A DNA stretch of 64,000 bases from Eumeta japonica (taxonomy: Eukaryota > Arthropoda > Insecta > Lepidoptera > Psychidae): the NCBI GenBank assembly GCA_005406025.1, contig BGZK01000006.1, positions 1,426,001 through 1,490,000 of the forward strand, written 5' to 3'. Shown here piece after piece: positions 12,840 through 25,410 of the stretch. The notes under the pieces are model-generated. The model saw only the letters and a list, made by a program, of their open reading frames with translations, did no database searches and was not told where the DNA came from. The translations under genes and the position numbers were made by a program. Each line of letters starts with the position of its first letter. Position 1 is the stretch's first letter.

Positions 12840-13100
12840 GTGACGACGACTAGTGCCTGCGATAACAGGGTAGGCAGGTATAATAACTGACGCTCGTAAT
12901 AACTGATCGTCGTTCACGATTCGATTCGCGATCGGTCCACGATCGTCTCGGGCAGTAGGTCCGCCGACGTAGATTAGTATAATTTCCGAGGTAACGGCAC
13001 GGCGGTGAGTCACGGCGCGGTCGCAAGACGCGGACCGCAAGTCCTCCCCGCGCTCCCCTTCGGCCCCCTCCGCCCTCACCGGTGACCGCTAGCCACGTAA
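12840..13100. other. GC-rich patch, candidate promoter or 5' exon
   Basis: CpG-rich sequence rises out of AT-rich flanks and peaks at 13,010-13,090 (gcgcggtcgcaagacgcgg). On the plus strand it ends in a good splice donor, cac|gtaagtg, at 13,096, so a non-coding first exon is possible. The minus strand also has a donor-like caccg|gtgagg. No coding family was recognised in either direction. Confidence 0.3.
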
Positions 13101-14739
13101 GTGTCCATTGCACCACGTAACGCGTCAGTAAAAATACACACATGATGTAAACGATTTTTCATGGGCCGAGCATCAGTCAAAACTACTGGACGTGCCGCTA
13201 TGGGAATTTGATCATTCGACGCGGAATCGTTTGTGGATGTTGCAAGCTATTTATTATTCTATACAGCTTTTAGCATTTTTCACATTTACTTTCTTAACAT
13301 ATAACGTCCAGCAAAGCGGGAGGGAGATGTATTGAATATGGGACACATTGTTTGCAGAAAATATTTTTCTGACGTCCTCTGCTTAATTTTCTTTCACGGC
13401 AGCACTTTTAACTGAGTTTCCTAATTAAAATTCAGTTCGATGTATTAGACAATCAAATAAGGTTTGAAATCAAAATTTTGGCACTCGACTTTGCATTTTT
13501 GATATAATCTATCATAGTTTTAATAACACAAAAACAATGTGCAAAGGTTTTCGTGTCTGCAACTCCCGGCGTGGGTTGAACAAATATTGTTTTTCACAAT
13601 TACTCTAAGAGTTCGCTAAAAAACGCTAAGAGTTCGACAAAAGAGTTCCGTGATGAGCTTAAAATTAAAGCTTCTATGACTTTTTTTATAGTCGAAATTA
13701 ACCGAGTTAGAGAGTTTTTAAGTTTGAGGGGTGAAAGTAAATTTTAAAAAGTAGAAAAATAATCGCATATTATTATTTTTTAAATTGCTTAAAAAATCTT
13801 ATTTACAGTTTCAGTGATACAATTTTTTTTTATTAAAAAAATATCTAACAATTTGAAATTATCAAATTTCAATTTGAATATTTAAAACTTAATAAATAAT
13901 TATTTCACAATATTTGGATGCACCGTAATATTTTCTAAATTGTATGATTGAAAAAAAAATAATAAAAACTCACAAAAAACGTGTACGGTATAATTGGGGA
14001 GATTTTGGAATCTGGGTAATCCGTTTTTAAGCTCATCTCGTCTCCCTGTTACATCCACTCAGTCCGTCGGCAAGCCCTTACCCTGCCTACGGCATGGGGT
14101 TAAGGATAATAACAGAGACTGAGTCTACTTTGTTGGACCAGTCGCTGAGTGCAGTTACGATTTTGAGTGGGTAAAGCGCCAACGAAGCTTCGCAAATATT
14201 TTGTCAATTTGGGCCTTTCCGCGACATTAGAGTGGATGGTCAACTGTCTGGCAGAAAGGAGTATCAAAGTTGATATAGATGATTGCTATGGTTATTCCAT
14301 ACCAGAGAATACTCCTATTTTTTAAGGTTACTGACTATCACCTTTTTTGGCGTAACATGTAATTGACGTAATATGTTTTACAAATGATAATGTACTTAAA
14401 ATAAGTAAACATCATAATCACGCAGGTAAATTGTTCTTTAATGTATATTTTCATAGTATGATTATAAATAGAAAAATTCTATGAAGAATGGAATAAAACA
14501 GCTAGATAGTAACAAAAGAAACATTTTAACTTAATTTTGGGTTTCAAGTTTTTTTAAATTGCCGCTGTAAAAATCAAAGGTTTTCAAAAAAATATGTAGG
14601 AAAGTTATTAATTTGGTTTCGATTTTGAAAAACAGAATTTTCATCATATTTCGTTTTTTTGAGGCCCCAGGAAACCGTGTACAAACAACTAGTTTCAGAA
14701 GGACGTCCATATGCGTGTGTATGTAATTAATTTTTATCG
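13101..14739. other. Intergenic sequence without a recognised gene
   Basis: A moderate-GC block at 14,040-14,260 (cctgcctacggcatggggtt) may be a SINE or LINE remnant. The rest is AT-rich. Confidence 0.35.
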
Positions 14740-15080
14740 TACCATAACTCAAGAACTAATCAACCGATTGAGATAAACGATATGGCATTCGAAAGAGGAA
14801 AAAAAAATGAACTATAATGACATGTTTAATATCTATCACAGATTGAAAATATCCAAAAAATTTTTTTAAGAAATTTTCTAGATTTTATACCTATCGACTT
14901 TTGACTCTATAATATTTTTTTAGAATATATCTTAAGTTATTCTGACCATAAATTCCAAAAGCTGACTAGCTCTTCTGCTCAAAAAGCAAAGTTAATCGTT
15001 GCAAACTTCATCAAAATTCGTTGATTTTATTGAGAGATATCGTTAACGAAACATTCGCAAAAAATAATCTTTCAAAATAA
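14740..15080 (+). repeat. Dispersed repeat of lepidopteran type
   Basis: The words ataactcaagaactaatcaa, cgattgagataaacga and ggcattcgaaagagg follow one another as in a widespread lepidopteran repeat I know. It is degenerate, without a clear end or coding capacity. Confidence 0.4.
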
Positions 15081-16794
15081 ATTGTACAGTTCTTGTTGGA
15101 TTGATTTTTAGTATTTTATTTGTTAAAAACGACGCAAAGTAGATCAAAAGTAAACAGCGCTTTCGATGGGTATCGTAGTTTAAAAATAAAAAAAATAGCT
15201 TTTTATTTAAATAAATCTAGATATATGAATTCGAAGAGCAAAAAACGTATTAAAACATTATTTTTGAGTTCGGTAAGCTTGAAAAAGCACATACTCAATA
15301 ATTTACTGCTAGGTATATTTTTGAACACTGAGCTTGAAAGTAGCGAAAAGTTTCATGGGTGGTTTATAAGATCAACTATTTTGTCGGATTTTTGAGCTCG
15401 AGAAGTTAAAGATAAGTTTTTAAGCTTTGATATAACTGTATTTCTGAAATTAAGAGGCTCAAAATCATTAATAAATATTATAGCGGGAAACATCAGGGAC
15501 GAGCTGCAGGATCAACCGTCTAACAGATTTTTTTAACCGTCTAAAAGATTTTTTTTTATAAATTTCATCTTTTCTTTAATTTTCATTAGCTGGACTATAT
15601 TTTTATTATACATCCGCAGTATAAATTGTCGGTACGAAAAACATATGACCCACTTTTAGAAAATATATATAACATTTTATTAAAAAAAAAGTCATAGACA
15701 AGATTTTTACAACGATAAAACACAAAAATCAAGCATTTACAAATTTTTCATATCAAACCTAGAGAATTTTTAACGGAGACACAAAAGTGAGTGCTCGTTG
15801 TAACTGACTAACTTGAGGATTTCAAATTATAATTCAAAATAACCTCGAGACATCGGGCACACATTTGTGAGGGAGAAGAAAGAATCAACTAAAAACAAAC
15901 TGAGCAGGCGCTAGTTTCATAATATTGTATGGCATAGGGAAATGAAAAAAAATATGCCCATGAAAAAATGCATAACAACTTTCTCGTAACGTATTATAGA
16001 TACATGTATTTTAACTAGACCAATCTGTGTAATGGAATCTCTACTCTATATTATTTATCTCTATGGAAGATACGGTGATTAATGCAGTGTATGTGAAGTT
16101 TTAGTTATTTTGGTGAATCACTAGGTTGGGTTTATGCCTCCGTTTGGCTGATTGTCTTTAAACTAAGCAATATTTTTTTTTGACAATTTTAATATTTGCG
16201 ACGACAATGCAATCCTAGAAAAAATATTCCATCCTTTCTTTGCTCTTTCGTTTTTAAATTTGTTCTCGTCCCGCTCTTGATTTTGATTTCGGTTTCGATC
16301 TGGATGCCTTTAATCAATGACGATATTATCGCAGAGGAACCCATAATGTTACAACGAACTGACGTTAATTTCCATATTTGTTACCTACCAATAACCGATC
16401 GGCATGAGTAAAGAATTTGTACTAAGTTCACGCGACCAAAGCCGTTATCATAAGTTGGAATCTTCATGGATCATAACTTGTATGTTATTCTGATGTATGA
16501 GCTCAGGGTTGGAGCACAGCAATATCAACTCTCGCTCCTAGGCAGAATCCAACGTAGAACGTCTCGTACGGTCTTCAACCGTTTAATACTCAGCTTGTTC
16601 GATAAGTTGCATTTACTATGTTCGCATATACTATGAGAAATGTTCGGACAAATGTTCAATCTCATTCTTATTATCGGCTTCATCATCGTTCTGCTCACCG
16701 GAAGTATCATCATCGATTCAACTTTGGAATGATCTATCATCAACGAAATTCTTAATGATATATGACAAGAGGGTTTTCAAGAAAAAGGAGTATA
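15081..16794. other. Intergenic sequence without a recognised gene
   Basis: Contains a tandem duplicate around 15,518-15,552 (aaccgtctaayagattttttt twice). Open frames at 15,120-15,395 (plus) and 16,525-16,743 (minus) have no family signature. Confidence 0.35.
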
Positions 16795-16885
16795 TATTCA
16801 TTCTTAAAGGGCCGGTAATGCATTGGTGGGGCTTGTGGGTTTTTAATATCCATGGCTGGCAATGACTATCATTGTATAATTTCAT
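16795..16885 (+). repeat. Fragment of a common lepidopteran repeat
   Basis: The text aaagggccggtaatgcattg followed by atccatggctggcaatgac is a degraded form of the very common 'gggccggcaacgcac ... catgggcggcggtgatc' 3' repeat of moths and butterflies. Confidence 0.5.
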
Positions 16886-17235
16886 CAAAATTCGTTCAGT
16901 AATTTTCGTGATTAATTAATATATTTCTTAAGCTGAGATACACGAGCATGTAAATAAACAATAAAAAAATAAATAAAATAATCAGTTTGTTCTCTTTGTA
17001 CGACTCTAAATTACAACTCGAATCTAATTCGGGTAATTTTACTCCTCTCGAAACTAGAAAGTCCCTCATTAGGTTTCCAGTTACGTCCACGCGCTCATTT
17101 TCGCCGCTAACAACCCGCGCCACCTTAATTAATTACATGTTTTAGTTTCAGCACAAAAGCGCATTAATTATGTTATAGTGAAAGTGCATCACGTGCACGA
17201 AGTTTGATATTTGCCTTATGAATTCGAATAAATAA
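16886..17235. other. AT-rich intergenic sequence
   Basis: No supported gene. A minus-strand frame of 75 codons (16,896-17,123) lacks any motif. Confidence 0.35.
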
Positions 17236-17420
17236 ATTGTACGGTCGCCGTTCAGTGGTTAAAAACGTCGCTTCGGTATTGGATTCGACCCTGATCGCGG
17301 GCGAATCGACCGACGAGTTTTCAAGTTTAAATTAAACATTCGCTTAGCACTTAAGCCGTAGGTTCGGGACGCTGTCGCCGTATTGGTGACGGCGGCGTCG
17401 GAAAGCCTAGGGTACAAGTC
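17236..17420 (+). mobile_element. tRNA-derived SINE
   Basis: An A-box-like gttcagtggttaaaaacg (17,250) is followed 30 bases later by a B-box-like ggattcgaccctg (17,281-17,293) and then atcgcgggcgaatc, the same body as the copies at 8,345 and 38,945. The head is tRNA-like, the body is about 130 bp, and no tail is clearly preserved. Confidence 0.65.
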
Positions 17421-18009
17421 TTTCAATCTGAAATAACAAGCTCGTGGAGAGCGATTTCGGCAGTGGACTGTCTCTGTCTTGACACGACATTCGTAATGGT
17501 CAAAGTCCAAAAATCATATGCAGACTTGAGAGCTGTTAAGGCGACAACCAATACGACTTGAATGCGTTGCGCGGGTAAAAATTTAGTTTTTATTATGGTA
17601 ATCGAATGTTTGTGTACTCTTAAAAACTAATCACAATATTTTTCTTCAGTATTGAATATGCAAACACATACTTAACTCCAAATAATAAACGATCATGAGC
17701 GATGTATTATTAGCGGCTTTGATGTTCAAAGAGAAATGCGTTTCCCGTTCAATTTTACTTTCCGCCGGACCGCCAAGCGGTCCGCGCAGTGTTGATGCAT
17801 TAGAATGCAACTTTCCCAAAATAGCCGAGCGGACCAGTTAAATAATCGCAATACAGGCGTATAACGACTGAAAAACTAAAGTTATGCGGTTATTTCACGG
17901 TTACGAAACGTTTTAAATCTTACTTCAATATAAATAAAAATCAGTTTACAGTAGAGAACTTTTGTTTTCTATTACAAACTAGTTATTATTTATATTCATT
18001 TTTTGTTAT
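17421..18009. other. Intergenic sequence without a recognised gene
   Basis: Moderate complexity with a short CpG-rich word at 17,763-17,790 (gccggaccgccaagcggtcc). No exon or repeat recognised. Confidence 0.3.
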
Positions 18010-18235
18010 TTCATGAAAAATAGTCTATGGATAGGATTCACTTTCAACGTTAAAAGTGTTGATGGCCTTTTCGACATAATCAAATTTAAATGTCATTCAA
18101 TTTCATTCAGTCAGCGTTTGGAATGGGTGGTAATTTTAATGTCGAAAATAATTGTTTATGACGCATTTAAAGTGCAATTTCTATTACCTACGAAATAAAG
18201 ATATTTTTGATTTGATTTCAAAATTTCAAAATGTA
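18010..18235 (+). repeat. Non-LTR 3' end with gattt tail, copy 2
   Basis: The segment gcatttaaagtgcaatttct, attacctacgaaataaag, atatttttgatttgattt is the better-preserved relative of the copy at 8,690-8,880. It ends in the characteristic gattt run. Confidence 0.65.
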
Positions 18236-18414
18236 CATTTTGATCGTAAAAGCGTGTTACACTCTCTTTTTTCTCTCCTTTTGTAAAATAAGACACGATT
18301 TTATTTAGCAAATTAAATCAGTTCGATAGAAAAGGAGTAACTTTAATGTTGATCAAAGGTTAAAATGTAGAAAATGGCTTATTTGTAATCGCAATAACTT
18401 AATTTTTATTTTTA

Positions 18415-19195
18415 CATATTTTATGGTTCCGCACCTCCAAAAAAAAATGGAACCTTTATAAGACTACTATGTGCCTGTCTGTCCGTATATTACAACTGGT
18501 TTGCTCTGAATCTACTGAACCTATGAAATTACTACACATATGTGTGTTTGTGCCCCAAACACGGACGTCTAACGTGAATTAATGAATTTGCAAAAGAGTT
18601 ACTTTTGAGGGGTAAATTAGAAAATTAAAAACAAAAATTTTGGAAACTGTATCAAGTGACATACCAAAGCAGAACATTTATTTTGAAGGCCTTGGACATA
18701 TATTTTTTATTATTTGAAATGTAATAAAAAAAAAATTCCATTTTTTTTTCAATATTTTAAACACAGTGGTATCGGATACAAAAGGGGAATGGTCAATTTT
18801 GATTTATTTTCCAAAACAATTTGAAATATCAAATTTTTTATAGATCATAAGTCCATTATTTGCTTCGTTTCGATTTATTGCAATTTCCAGTCTAAACTCA
18901 CGCTCACTAAGTGAGAAAATGCATACGCACTCAATGTGTATCACTTTAATTTTTTTTGCTCTATCGTGAAAGTGAATATGTCCATGCTTCAAACTTGGCG
19001 TGATCACAGTTCAAGCTTAAGGAAAACAATAAACAGAAGTTGGCCAAGCGCGAGTGGGGCTCGTGTTAACAATCTGCGAATGAATTAATGAAAATAATTG
19101 CTTTTATGTATTTAAAACAATATAACAATATTGTGTTGCAGTTCGGATCTCTCGGTGCCCGAATCCGACTTGCACTTGGCCAGTTCATATAAAAA
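18415..19195 (+). repeat. Lepidopteran repeat, ggttccg to ggccagtt
   Basis: It opens with ttatggttccgcacctcc and tgcctgtctgtccgtat, and closes with ctcggtgcccgaatccgac and ttgcacttggccagttc. These are the two ends of a repeat also seen at 28,985-29,372, where the body is shorter. The middle differs, so this copy may contain an insertion or be a longer variant. Confidence 0.5.
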
Positions 19196-19539
19196 TTGAT
19201 TTTATTTATTTATATTTGTTTATTTTTTTACTTGTTAGTTTTTTTTTGGCAATATAAATGCTTATTTTTAATTTTTTTCCTTTAGTTTATTTTTCATGAA
19301 AGATACACACTGTGCTTTTTTCTATGTTTCTGAAAATTTGTATGTAATTGCTCTAAGTCTAAGCTATTTATACTATCATCCAATTCGATGAAACCAAAAT
19401 TTCGTGCATATATAAATGCGGGGTGCTTGTGAAATGAACAGGGCCCGCACTCGATAGATTTGTGTCGCTTCGTTACAGGGTTTCTGTGACCATTTTTCAG
19501 CATTATCATTAGAACCTGTATACCATTTAAAATCAGAGC

Positions 19540-19650
19540 ACTTGTCAAAACAAATTCGAGTGTCTACCTATAACGGTTTAAAAGATACAGCGCTATGAGA
19601 AGCGGATGGACGGATAGACGGGCGGAACCTTAGCAATAGGATACATTTGG
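19540..19650 (-). repeat. Fragment of the ggttccg-type repeat, reversed
   Basis: The plus strand reads gatggacggatagacgggcgg followed by aaccttagcaatagga, the reverse complement of the 'ctccgctgtccgtccgtctg' block of the family at 28,985 and 18,415. Confidence 0.45.
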
Positions 19651-21694
19651 CACCCAAAAATTATTTACAAAAGATTATTACTATGGTCGTTATAACGACA
19701 AAAAATAAAATAAAGTTATAAATTCAGGGTGATCTCTATACGAAAAATGTGTTTTTTTTTGTTCGACCTTAATAAGGGCAATAATGGCAATACACATAAA
19801 GTTATATAATTATAATGCATGTTGTTGAGTATAACAATAAATACTTAAAACCGGTCAAGTATGAAGCAAATTCGGGTTAATTTATTTTTGCGCCATACAG
19901 GGGCTTCAAACTTGGTCTGACCTTAGTGCATTCTATTGAGTATGAATACCCCATGTTAAACATCGCATGGTGGCACGGAACTCTTCTCTGCGAGAAAGCC
20001 TCGCGCTTGGCAGGTTTTTTAAAACAGAAGATAAGCAGGTGCAAGATATTATTATTGTCATTGTGTGACAAATATGCTCAATAGACTGTCCAACCCGGGA
20101 ACTGTTTCACCGAGTTAGGAGACATTCAATAATTTGACCGTCTGCAATAAGGAAGGCAGTTAATGGATTTCGCGCGTGCGGTTTAAAATGCATTCAGTTT
20201 CGGGCGTAATAATTTAACGTTGCAATCGCATCGTGAGCGGTAAAACTGCACCGTAATCGCCAGTTGACAGCAAGTTTTCTATTGTTGTGCATAACATTAG
20301 TGAATACGTGTCTAATGTGATATAAGACGTTTTGAGGTGTTTGCGTAAGGCGCTTGCTAAATTCTGAACTACCGAAACCGCAAGAAATCTGTACGGCGAC
20401 CATATTTTGAGTCTTTTTTTATTAAATATTCCTATTTGCAAACTCTACTATCTTTTATTGAAACGATTTTATGAAACTTGCTGTTACGAAAAAGACATCA
20501 CTTTTGGATTCGATTTGCAATATGCGTAAAATTACAAAATAGGTTTTCAAGTAAAGTATAATATTTTATAAACAGGTAATTTATACTTTTTCCTATTTTT
20601 TTGTGTGTTTTATAGTGCCTAATACGTTATCGATAAAATAATTTATTTTTTAAAGTTATATCTTTAAAAGACAATTTTATCAATTATGAGATAAAAAAGT
20701 GTGTTTGGTAACTTATGACAGGAACACGGTGCAAGAAATAATGCTTCATCGTTTCAAAAATCAAACTTGAGGTAACCTTCATAAAATATTGTTTTACACT
20801 ACTTAAATCATTTTCAAAATGAAAATAGTTTTACAAGTCGGAATTTTTCAAATTTGCAAGAATTGTTTTATTGCAATTTATTCCAACACATATTATGCCC
20901 TCCCTGTTGTATACACGCATTTTTTATTCACTTTTTTCTATTTCCCTTAATTTCATTACAATAAACGACTATGAAACGAATGAATGAAATGACTTTTAGC
21001 AAAAGTCATAAAGAATGTTAGTTACAAATACTACTCTATTTCTCACTACAATATGTTTAGATATCAAGTGAAACTCCGAACTGAATCACTACTCTCGCAA
21101 AGAAAGACACTTGGTACGTAGACGATAATGAAATAATCGACATATCTAAGTTGGCAAAACGAAATTAACTCTTAACAAGAAATGTATACACCTTTTTCAA
21201 TATATTGAGGTTGAGTCATAGACATTAAATTTTTATTGACAAAGAATAAAGTGAATTAACTCACCAATGCAAAAATTTGATCATACGCCCTAAGACTGTA
21301 CAACGGCTGGATCATATTATTTTATGCATTTGTAAATCATCGTTTTGACGTGCCAGTTACAGCAAATCTATGCAAAATAATAATAATATTCCCGTACACT
21401 AATCAGGAACTAAACTTTCTTTATGATATTTTAACATACTAAGACGCTAGAAACCGATGTCATACAAACCTGAGCTTAAAAATATGATTAATGTATATAT
21501 ATAAAAGATCATGTAAGAACCGTGTATACTCAAGCCTGCGTATACGTTGGCAAATAATAATGAAATCAAGACAGTGATACTGTATTTTTAAATGTAAAAT
21601 TATATAAAGTAACGCTCGAATAAAGCTGCTTTCATACTCCATTCTCCTTTTTATTATTGTCTTTTACGCTTTTATGTCGGACTCCTAAGAATGA
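19651..21694. other. Intergenic sequence without a recognised gene
   Basis: Mostly AT-rich. The segment 20,160-20,410 is of higher complexity with two overlapping minus-strand frames of about 70 codons, neither recognisable. Confidence 0.35.
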
Positions 21695-21800
21695 ACTAAA
21701 TCTCGGTCACCCCAGCGCGTTAGTAGTGCGTATCGCGTTGCGTGCCGCCGCCGCTCGCGCCATCGCCCGCCCCATCCGGCCGCACGCGATGCGTGATTTA
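21695..21800. other. GC-rich patch
   Basis: About 100 bp of very CpG-rich DNA (gccgccgccgctcgcgccat) stands alone in AT-rich DNA. It could be a promoter or untranslated exon, or a residue of a GC-rich repeat. No coding evidence. Confidence 0.3.
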
Positions 21801-22536
21801 CTTAACTCTGATTATTGAGAAATCTTCGAATGATACTACTCAATTCTGTAATGTGATATAACACATTATAGGTTTCGAAGCCTTTAATGTAACAATTAAC
21901 TATTTCCATTTCATTTGAGTTCATTTTTTTTACTTCTGTAAGAATTTATAAGTCACATAGTACGACCGCTGGTTTTGCTGTAGAAATTTTTAAATAGATG
22001 ACGGTGTGTCAAGGATCCTATGGTCATAGGCGTGTGATCTACATGGAAGAAGTTATTGAATACCGGCCGTATTTAGTTTGTAAACCGACTTAAAAAAATA
22101 AAAGGAAGTTCTTTGTTTGACCCATAAGTTGAATACATGTATTTTATTCGCTATTTGAATGATATATAAATTAATACTTAAATGTCATATACTCATTTTA
22201 CGTTTGTATGTTGACATATTACTGCTTTATTAAATAATTCATTTTTTATTACACGACATTTATACTTTACTCGTGTTGGCTTTTACTTATTCGTAGATCA
22301 ATCTCGATGGGGCGTCGTAGGCTTAGTCAATGTGCAAGATTATGGTAAAAATAAATTTCAGGATATTTTCCCACATTTAATCCCTCTATTCACTATGTTG
22401 TATACGTATTACAAATATATTGTGTTATATGTTCAAGAGGAAGCATATATCAAATATTATATATTATTTAGGTTATTGAATACGAATTCTCAAATTAATT
22501 CCTTCCGCCTATCATGGAAATTATTTTATTCATGAC
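21801..22536. other. AT-rich intergenic sequence
   Basis: No supported gene or repeat. Confidence 0.4.
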
Positions 22537-22569
22537 ATTCATTTAAACAAGAACTTTGTTTAAATGAAT
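22537..22569. repeat. Perfect short palindrome
   Basis: Arms attcatttaaacaa (22,537-22,550) and ttgtttaaatgaat (22,556-22,569) are exact inverted copies around 5 bases. Confidence 0.85.
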
Positions 22570-22938
22570 GAATAAAATAAATGAATAAAAATTAGCTTGT
22601 AATTTTATTTTATGTGCATAGTCAAGCTTATAAATTTGAAATCAATTTGTAATATACTTAGGCAATATTGTTTTAAATAAATAGTAGATATAAGGGCATA
22701 CACATAACCCGCGACACATATAGTAGTAACACATGAGAAGCGAGTGCGTCACGATCATGCAAATTACCTTCCGAGGGCTGTGATTGTATAAACCAGTTAC
22801 ACCATAATGACCACATAATACAGCAAAAAAATAGAACCATTCACTTTTTCACCTATAGATATCAGACCCCATATTGCTAACATTCGTTCCACATTCGTCT
22901 CAATAGCGTTTTCACGAAGAAACTCTGCGTTTTTACTT

Positions 22939-23000
22939 ATAAATAGCTTTAAATTTCATACAATAGAAGCATCTATTGTATGAAATTTAAAGCTATTTAT
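22939..23000. repeat. Perfect 29-bp palindrome with 4-base loop
   Basis: The 29 bases at 22,939-22,967 recur exactly, inverted, at 22,972-23,000 around the loop agca. A perfect match over 29 bases means the inversion is recent or maintained. It lies just before the decayed coding region at 23,090. Confidence 0.9.
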
Positions 23001-23089
23001 GTTTCAATTTCACGAGTTCTCGAGCGCTCTCATTGTCCCTTTAATCCCGGAGTGTTGAGAGCGATAGTCCAAAAATTTACACCAATGCT

Positions 23090-24017
23090 GAGAATTAAAT
23101 GGTAAGATTCTTTTACAGAAAATTCGAATACCGAAGTAGACCTTCTGAAATTTCTACGGTTTATAGAATGCGAGAAAGACCTATACGAAAAATTCGCGCT
23201 TCCGTAGCAAATTAACTTCGAAGACGCTATAAGACGAAGACGAAAGCGAATAGAAATCGAATACAGCCCGCGCATAGTACTGATAACAAAACGGAAGATA
23301 GAAAAAAGTATTGTCCACGCAAAAAGACAGATTACATCACCATCGAATGTGATGAATCGAAGGCCGTCGATAGCCAAGACATGGCTAAACAACCGAACGG
23401 AATGACCGACTCAAAAACTGTGATAGCACGGCCGTGGGCGAGGTTACGTACGTGGCCTAAACCTTTCGTGGCTCACGAAATAGCCGAATTAGAAGAGAAC
23501 ATCACCGTTAACGACCTACTAAACAAAACGTGGCTAATGATGCTACTCGTAAAGTACCAGCAAACTTTAGTTGAAAACATAAGTGGTTTGCGGGTCCGAG
23601 GTTTTTGTGCGATCAATGGCGAAAGTGAAAATGGAGAAAATGGACAAGACGGGCGAAGAACGAACTCATATTCTTAAAATTGATAGGTTCGGATTCAGAG
23701 TAGTGCTTGCTACCCGACATAAATGGATTTTCCTGCTACTAGCGACTCATCAGAGCCTCGACACGTGTATCCCGCTTGGAATACCGTGAAAATTAAAAAG
23801 AAGTCTGCCGCCTTCAAAATCATGTCCTTCTCTCCGAGCTTGTGCTCGGCAAGCGGCCTACATGTGTCGAGCACTACGATAGTGGATACAAGTTACGCAA
23901 TATGACTCATTTAAAATGGAAGTAGCCGCATTCAAATCACAGATTGAACTTCAGAAAAACAGCCGATTACGACAGCTTACAGTGAGATTAGACAAGGAAG
24001 ATGTAATTCTTGCTAGG
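23090..24017 (+). pseudogene. Decayed coding region, unidentified
   Basis: Several consecutive pieces of plus-strand reading frame look protein-coding, but they lie in different frames and are broken by stops. One piece, 23,381-23,677, begins MAKQPNGMTDSK and contains RPWARLRTWPKPFVAHEIAE and the stretch LLNKTWLMMLLVKYQQTLVE. The last piece, about 23,895-24,015, reads FKMEVAAFKSQIELQKNS and then RLRQLTVRLDKEDVILAR, which is rich in charged residues and likely coiled-coil. It ends at gctag|gtaaat, which is either a stop or a splice donor. The base composition is richer than the flanks. I do not recognise the family. It could be a retro-copied or dead host gene, or an old transposon gene. No poly(A) tail is visible. 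Confidence 0.45.
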
Positions 24018-24433
24018 TAAATGTAAATGTCTATTGATAAGTATATTGTATAGTGTTGCTTTGGCTGACACCGACTCCAAAAATAACAGTAATTGTAACT
24101 TCATTATAATATCGAAATAATTTGATTGACTTTTAAGTAGTCTAATATTTTTCATTTCATTTTACTTAGAAGAATTCAAAAAAATATTTTGACCATTGTT
24201 TGTTATTCATAGGTATGTATTGAGTTGAATTTGAAGTGGATAAGTACCCTACCTACCTTCTTGCGTGGTAAACACATAGACCGTACCTACATATTGATAA
24301 GTAGAAAAAGTAAGTTGATTATTAAGTTGTGGAAGAATACGCAATTATTTTTTTACTTTTTTGTGTATATTAATTTGTTTTGGAATAGTTTTTGTTTTGA
24401 TGTCGGTTTTTTTGTTAATTTTTTTTAATAAAA

Positions 24434-25052
24434 CCAGACATGTGGTTACTGTTGCTCTGGAGAATTGTCGTATTGTAAATAGTGATTGGTACACTGTCAT
24501 TTGTTTGCCGCAAGTAATCGATGAACTCCGTAAAAATTACCGTATGCATCGTATCATCTTGCATCACGATGAAGACAGTTTTCACACGGCCAAACAGACA
24601 AATTAGTTTGTGAAGAAGAAAAACGTAGAACTCATGAGCAATCCTGCATTCAGTCCCAACCTGGCACTTTATGACTTATTTTTGTTCGCAAAAGTTAAGA
24701 GCTAAATTACGCAATCAACGATTTTCATCACCAGAAGGGACTGTCGAAGAGTACAAAAAATATGTTTCCGAGGTGGCCAGGGTGGAGTGGCATAAATGTC
24801 TTCAAAATAGGTTTACTCGTATGAAAAATTGAATTTATGCTAACGGAGAACATTTTCAGTAACAATAAATTCATTTTTGGCCATTCATAGCAGTTTTTTC
24901 TCAATCATGTCAGAAATTCTCAGTGTGCCCGACGTATAAGTGGCCCAGGACCATCCACAGACGATCCTGTGTCGATTGATCACATAGCCTCATACCGAAA
25001 TGTTTAATAGTCTTTGCGTGATGCGCAGCCAAAGAATACCATTTTCATTATA
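24434..25052 (+). pseudogene. mariner transposase relic (irritans-like), 3' half
   Basis: The reading frame from 24,434 matches the C-terminal half of mariner transposases of the irritans group as I know them: WYTVICLPQVIDELRKN, then IILHHDEDSFHTAKQ with the second catalytic Asp, then after a stop NPAFSPNLALYDLFLF with the third Asp of the D,D34D triad. After further frameshifts it ends IYANGEHFQ with stop taa at 24,860-24,862. The 3' non-coding part runs to an end at about 25,050 (agaataccattttcattata). The 5' half with the first Asp is missing, so it is dead. The same 3' end is present, inverted, at 27,006. Confidence 0.85.
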
Positions 25053-25410
25053 AGTGTATATATATGTACACACATACAAAGTGAAAGAGAGAGATTTGCT
25101 ATAAGTGCCATGTTTATAGGTGCTAGTGCTCTATTAGCTAAATGATGTCTGCATTTTTCCACATTTTGTCCACAAGCCGGTCTTATTTTAATTTTTGCCT
25201 GTTACTTGTTTGAAGAAATGAAATTATATTTTTAGTGCGATTTCTAATCCGACCGACATTCTCATAACCACAAATTTATATACACCTATGTACACATATG
25301 CTTGTTCTGAACAAAGTCAGTTTGCGTGCGTGCACGTGCGTGTTCCGTGAAAAACTTGAAGTTTTCTTGAAAAGCAGTCATTGCATAAAGAACTGGTATA
25401 TTTCTAAATA
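25053..25410. other. AT-rich sequence with simple repeats
   Basis: Contains tatatatgtacacacatac and gaaagagagaga tracts. No gene seen. Confidence 0.4.

Noticed and set aside
12645..13143. Open frames of 144 and 97 codons on the minus strand
   Set aside because: They join a CpG-rich patch to very AT-rich DNA with sharply changing composition and no motif.
22939..23000. Hairpin as a microRNA precursor
   Set aside because: Perfect 29-bp pairing with a 4-base loop lacks the bulges and the longer loop expected of a metazoan miRNA precursor.
23030..23392. 120-codon minus-strand frame
   Set aside because: The plus strand of the same stretch has the better coding texture, continuing into 23,381; the minus frame is its shadow.
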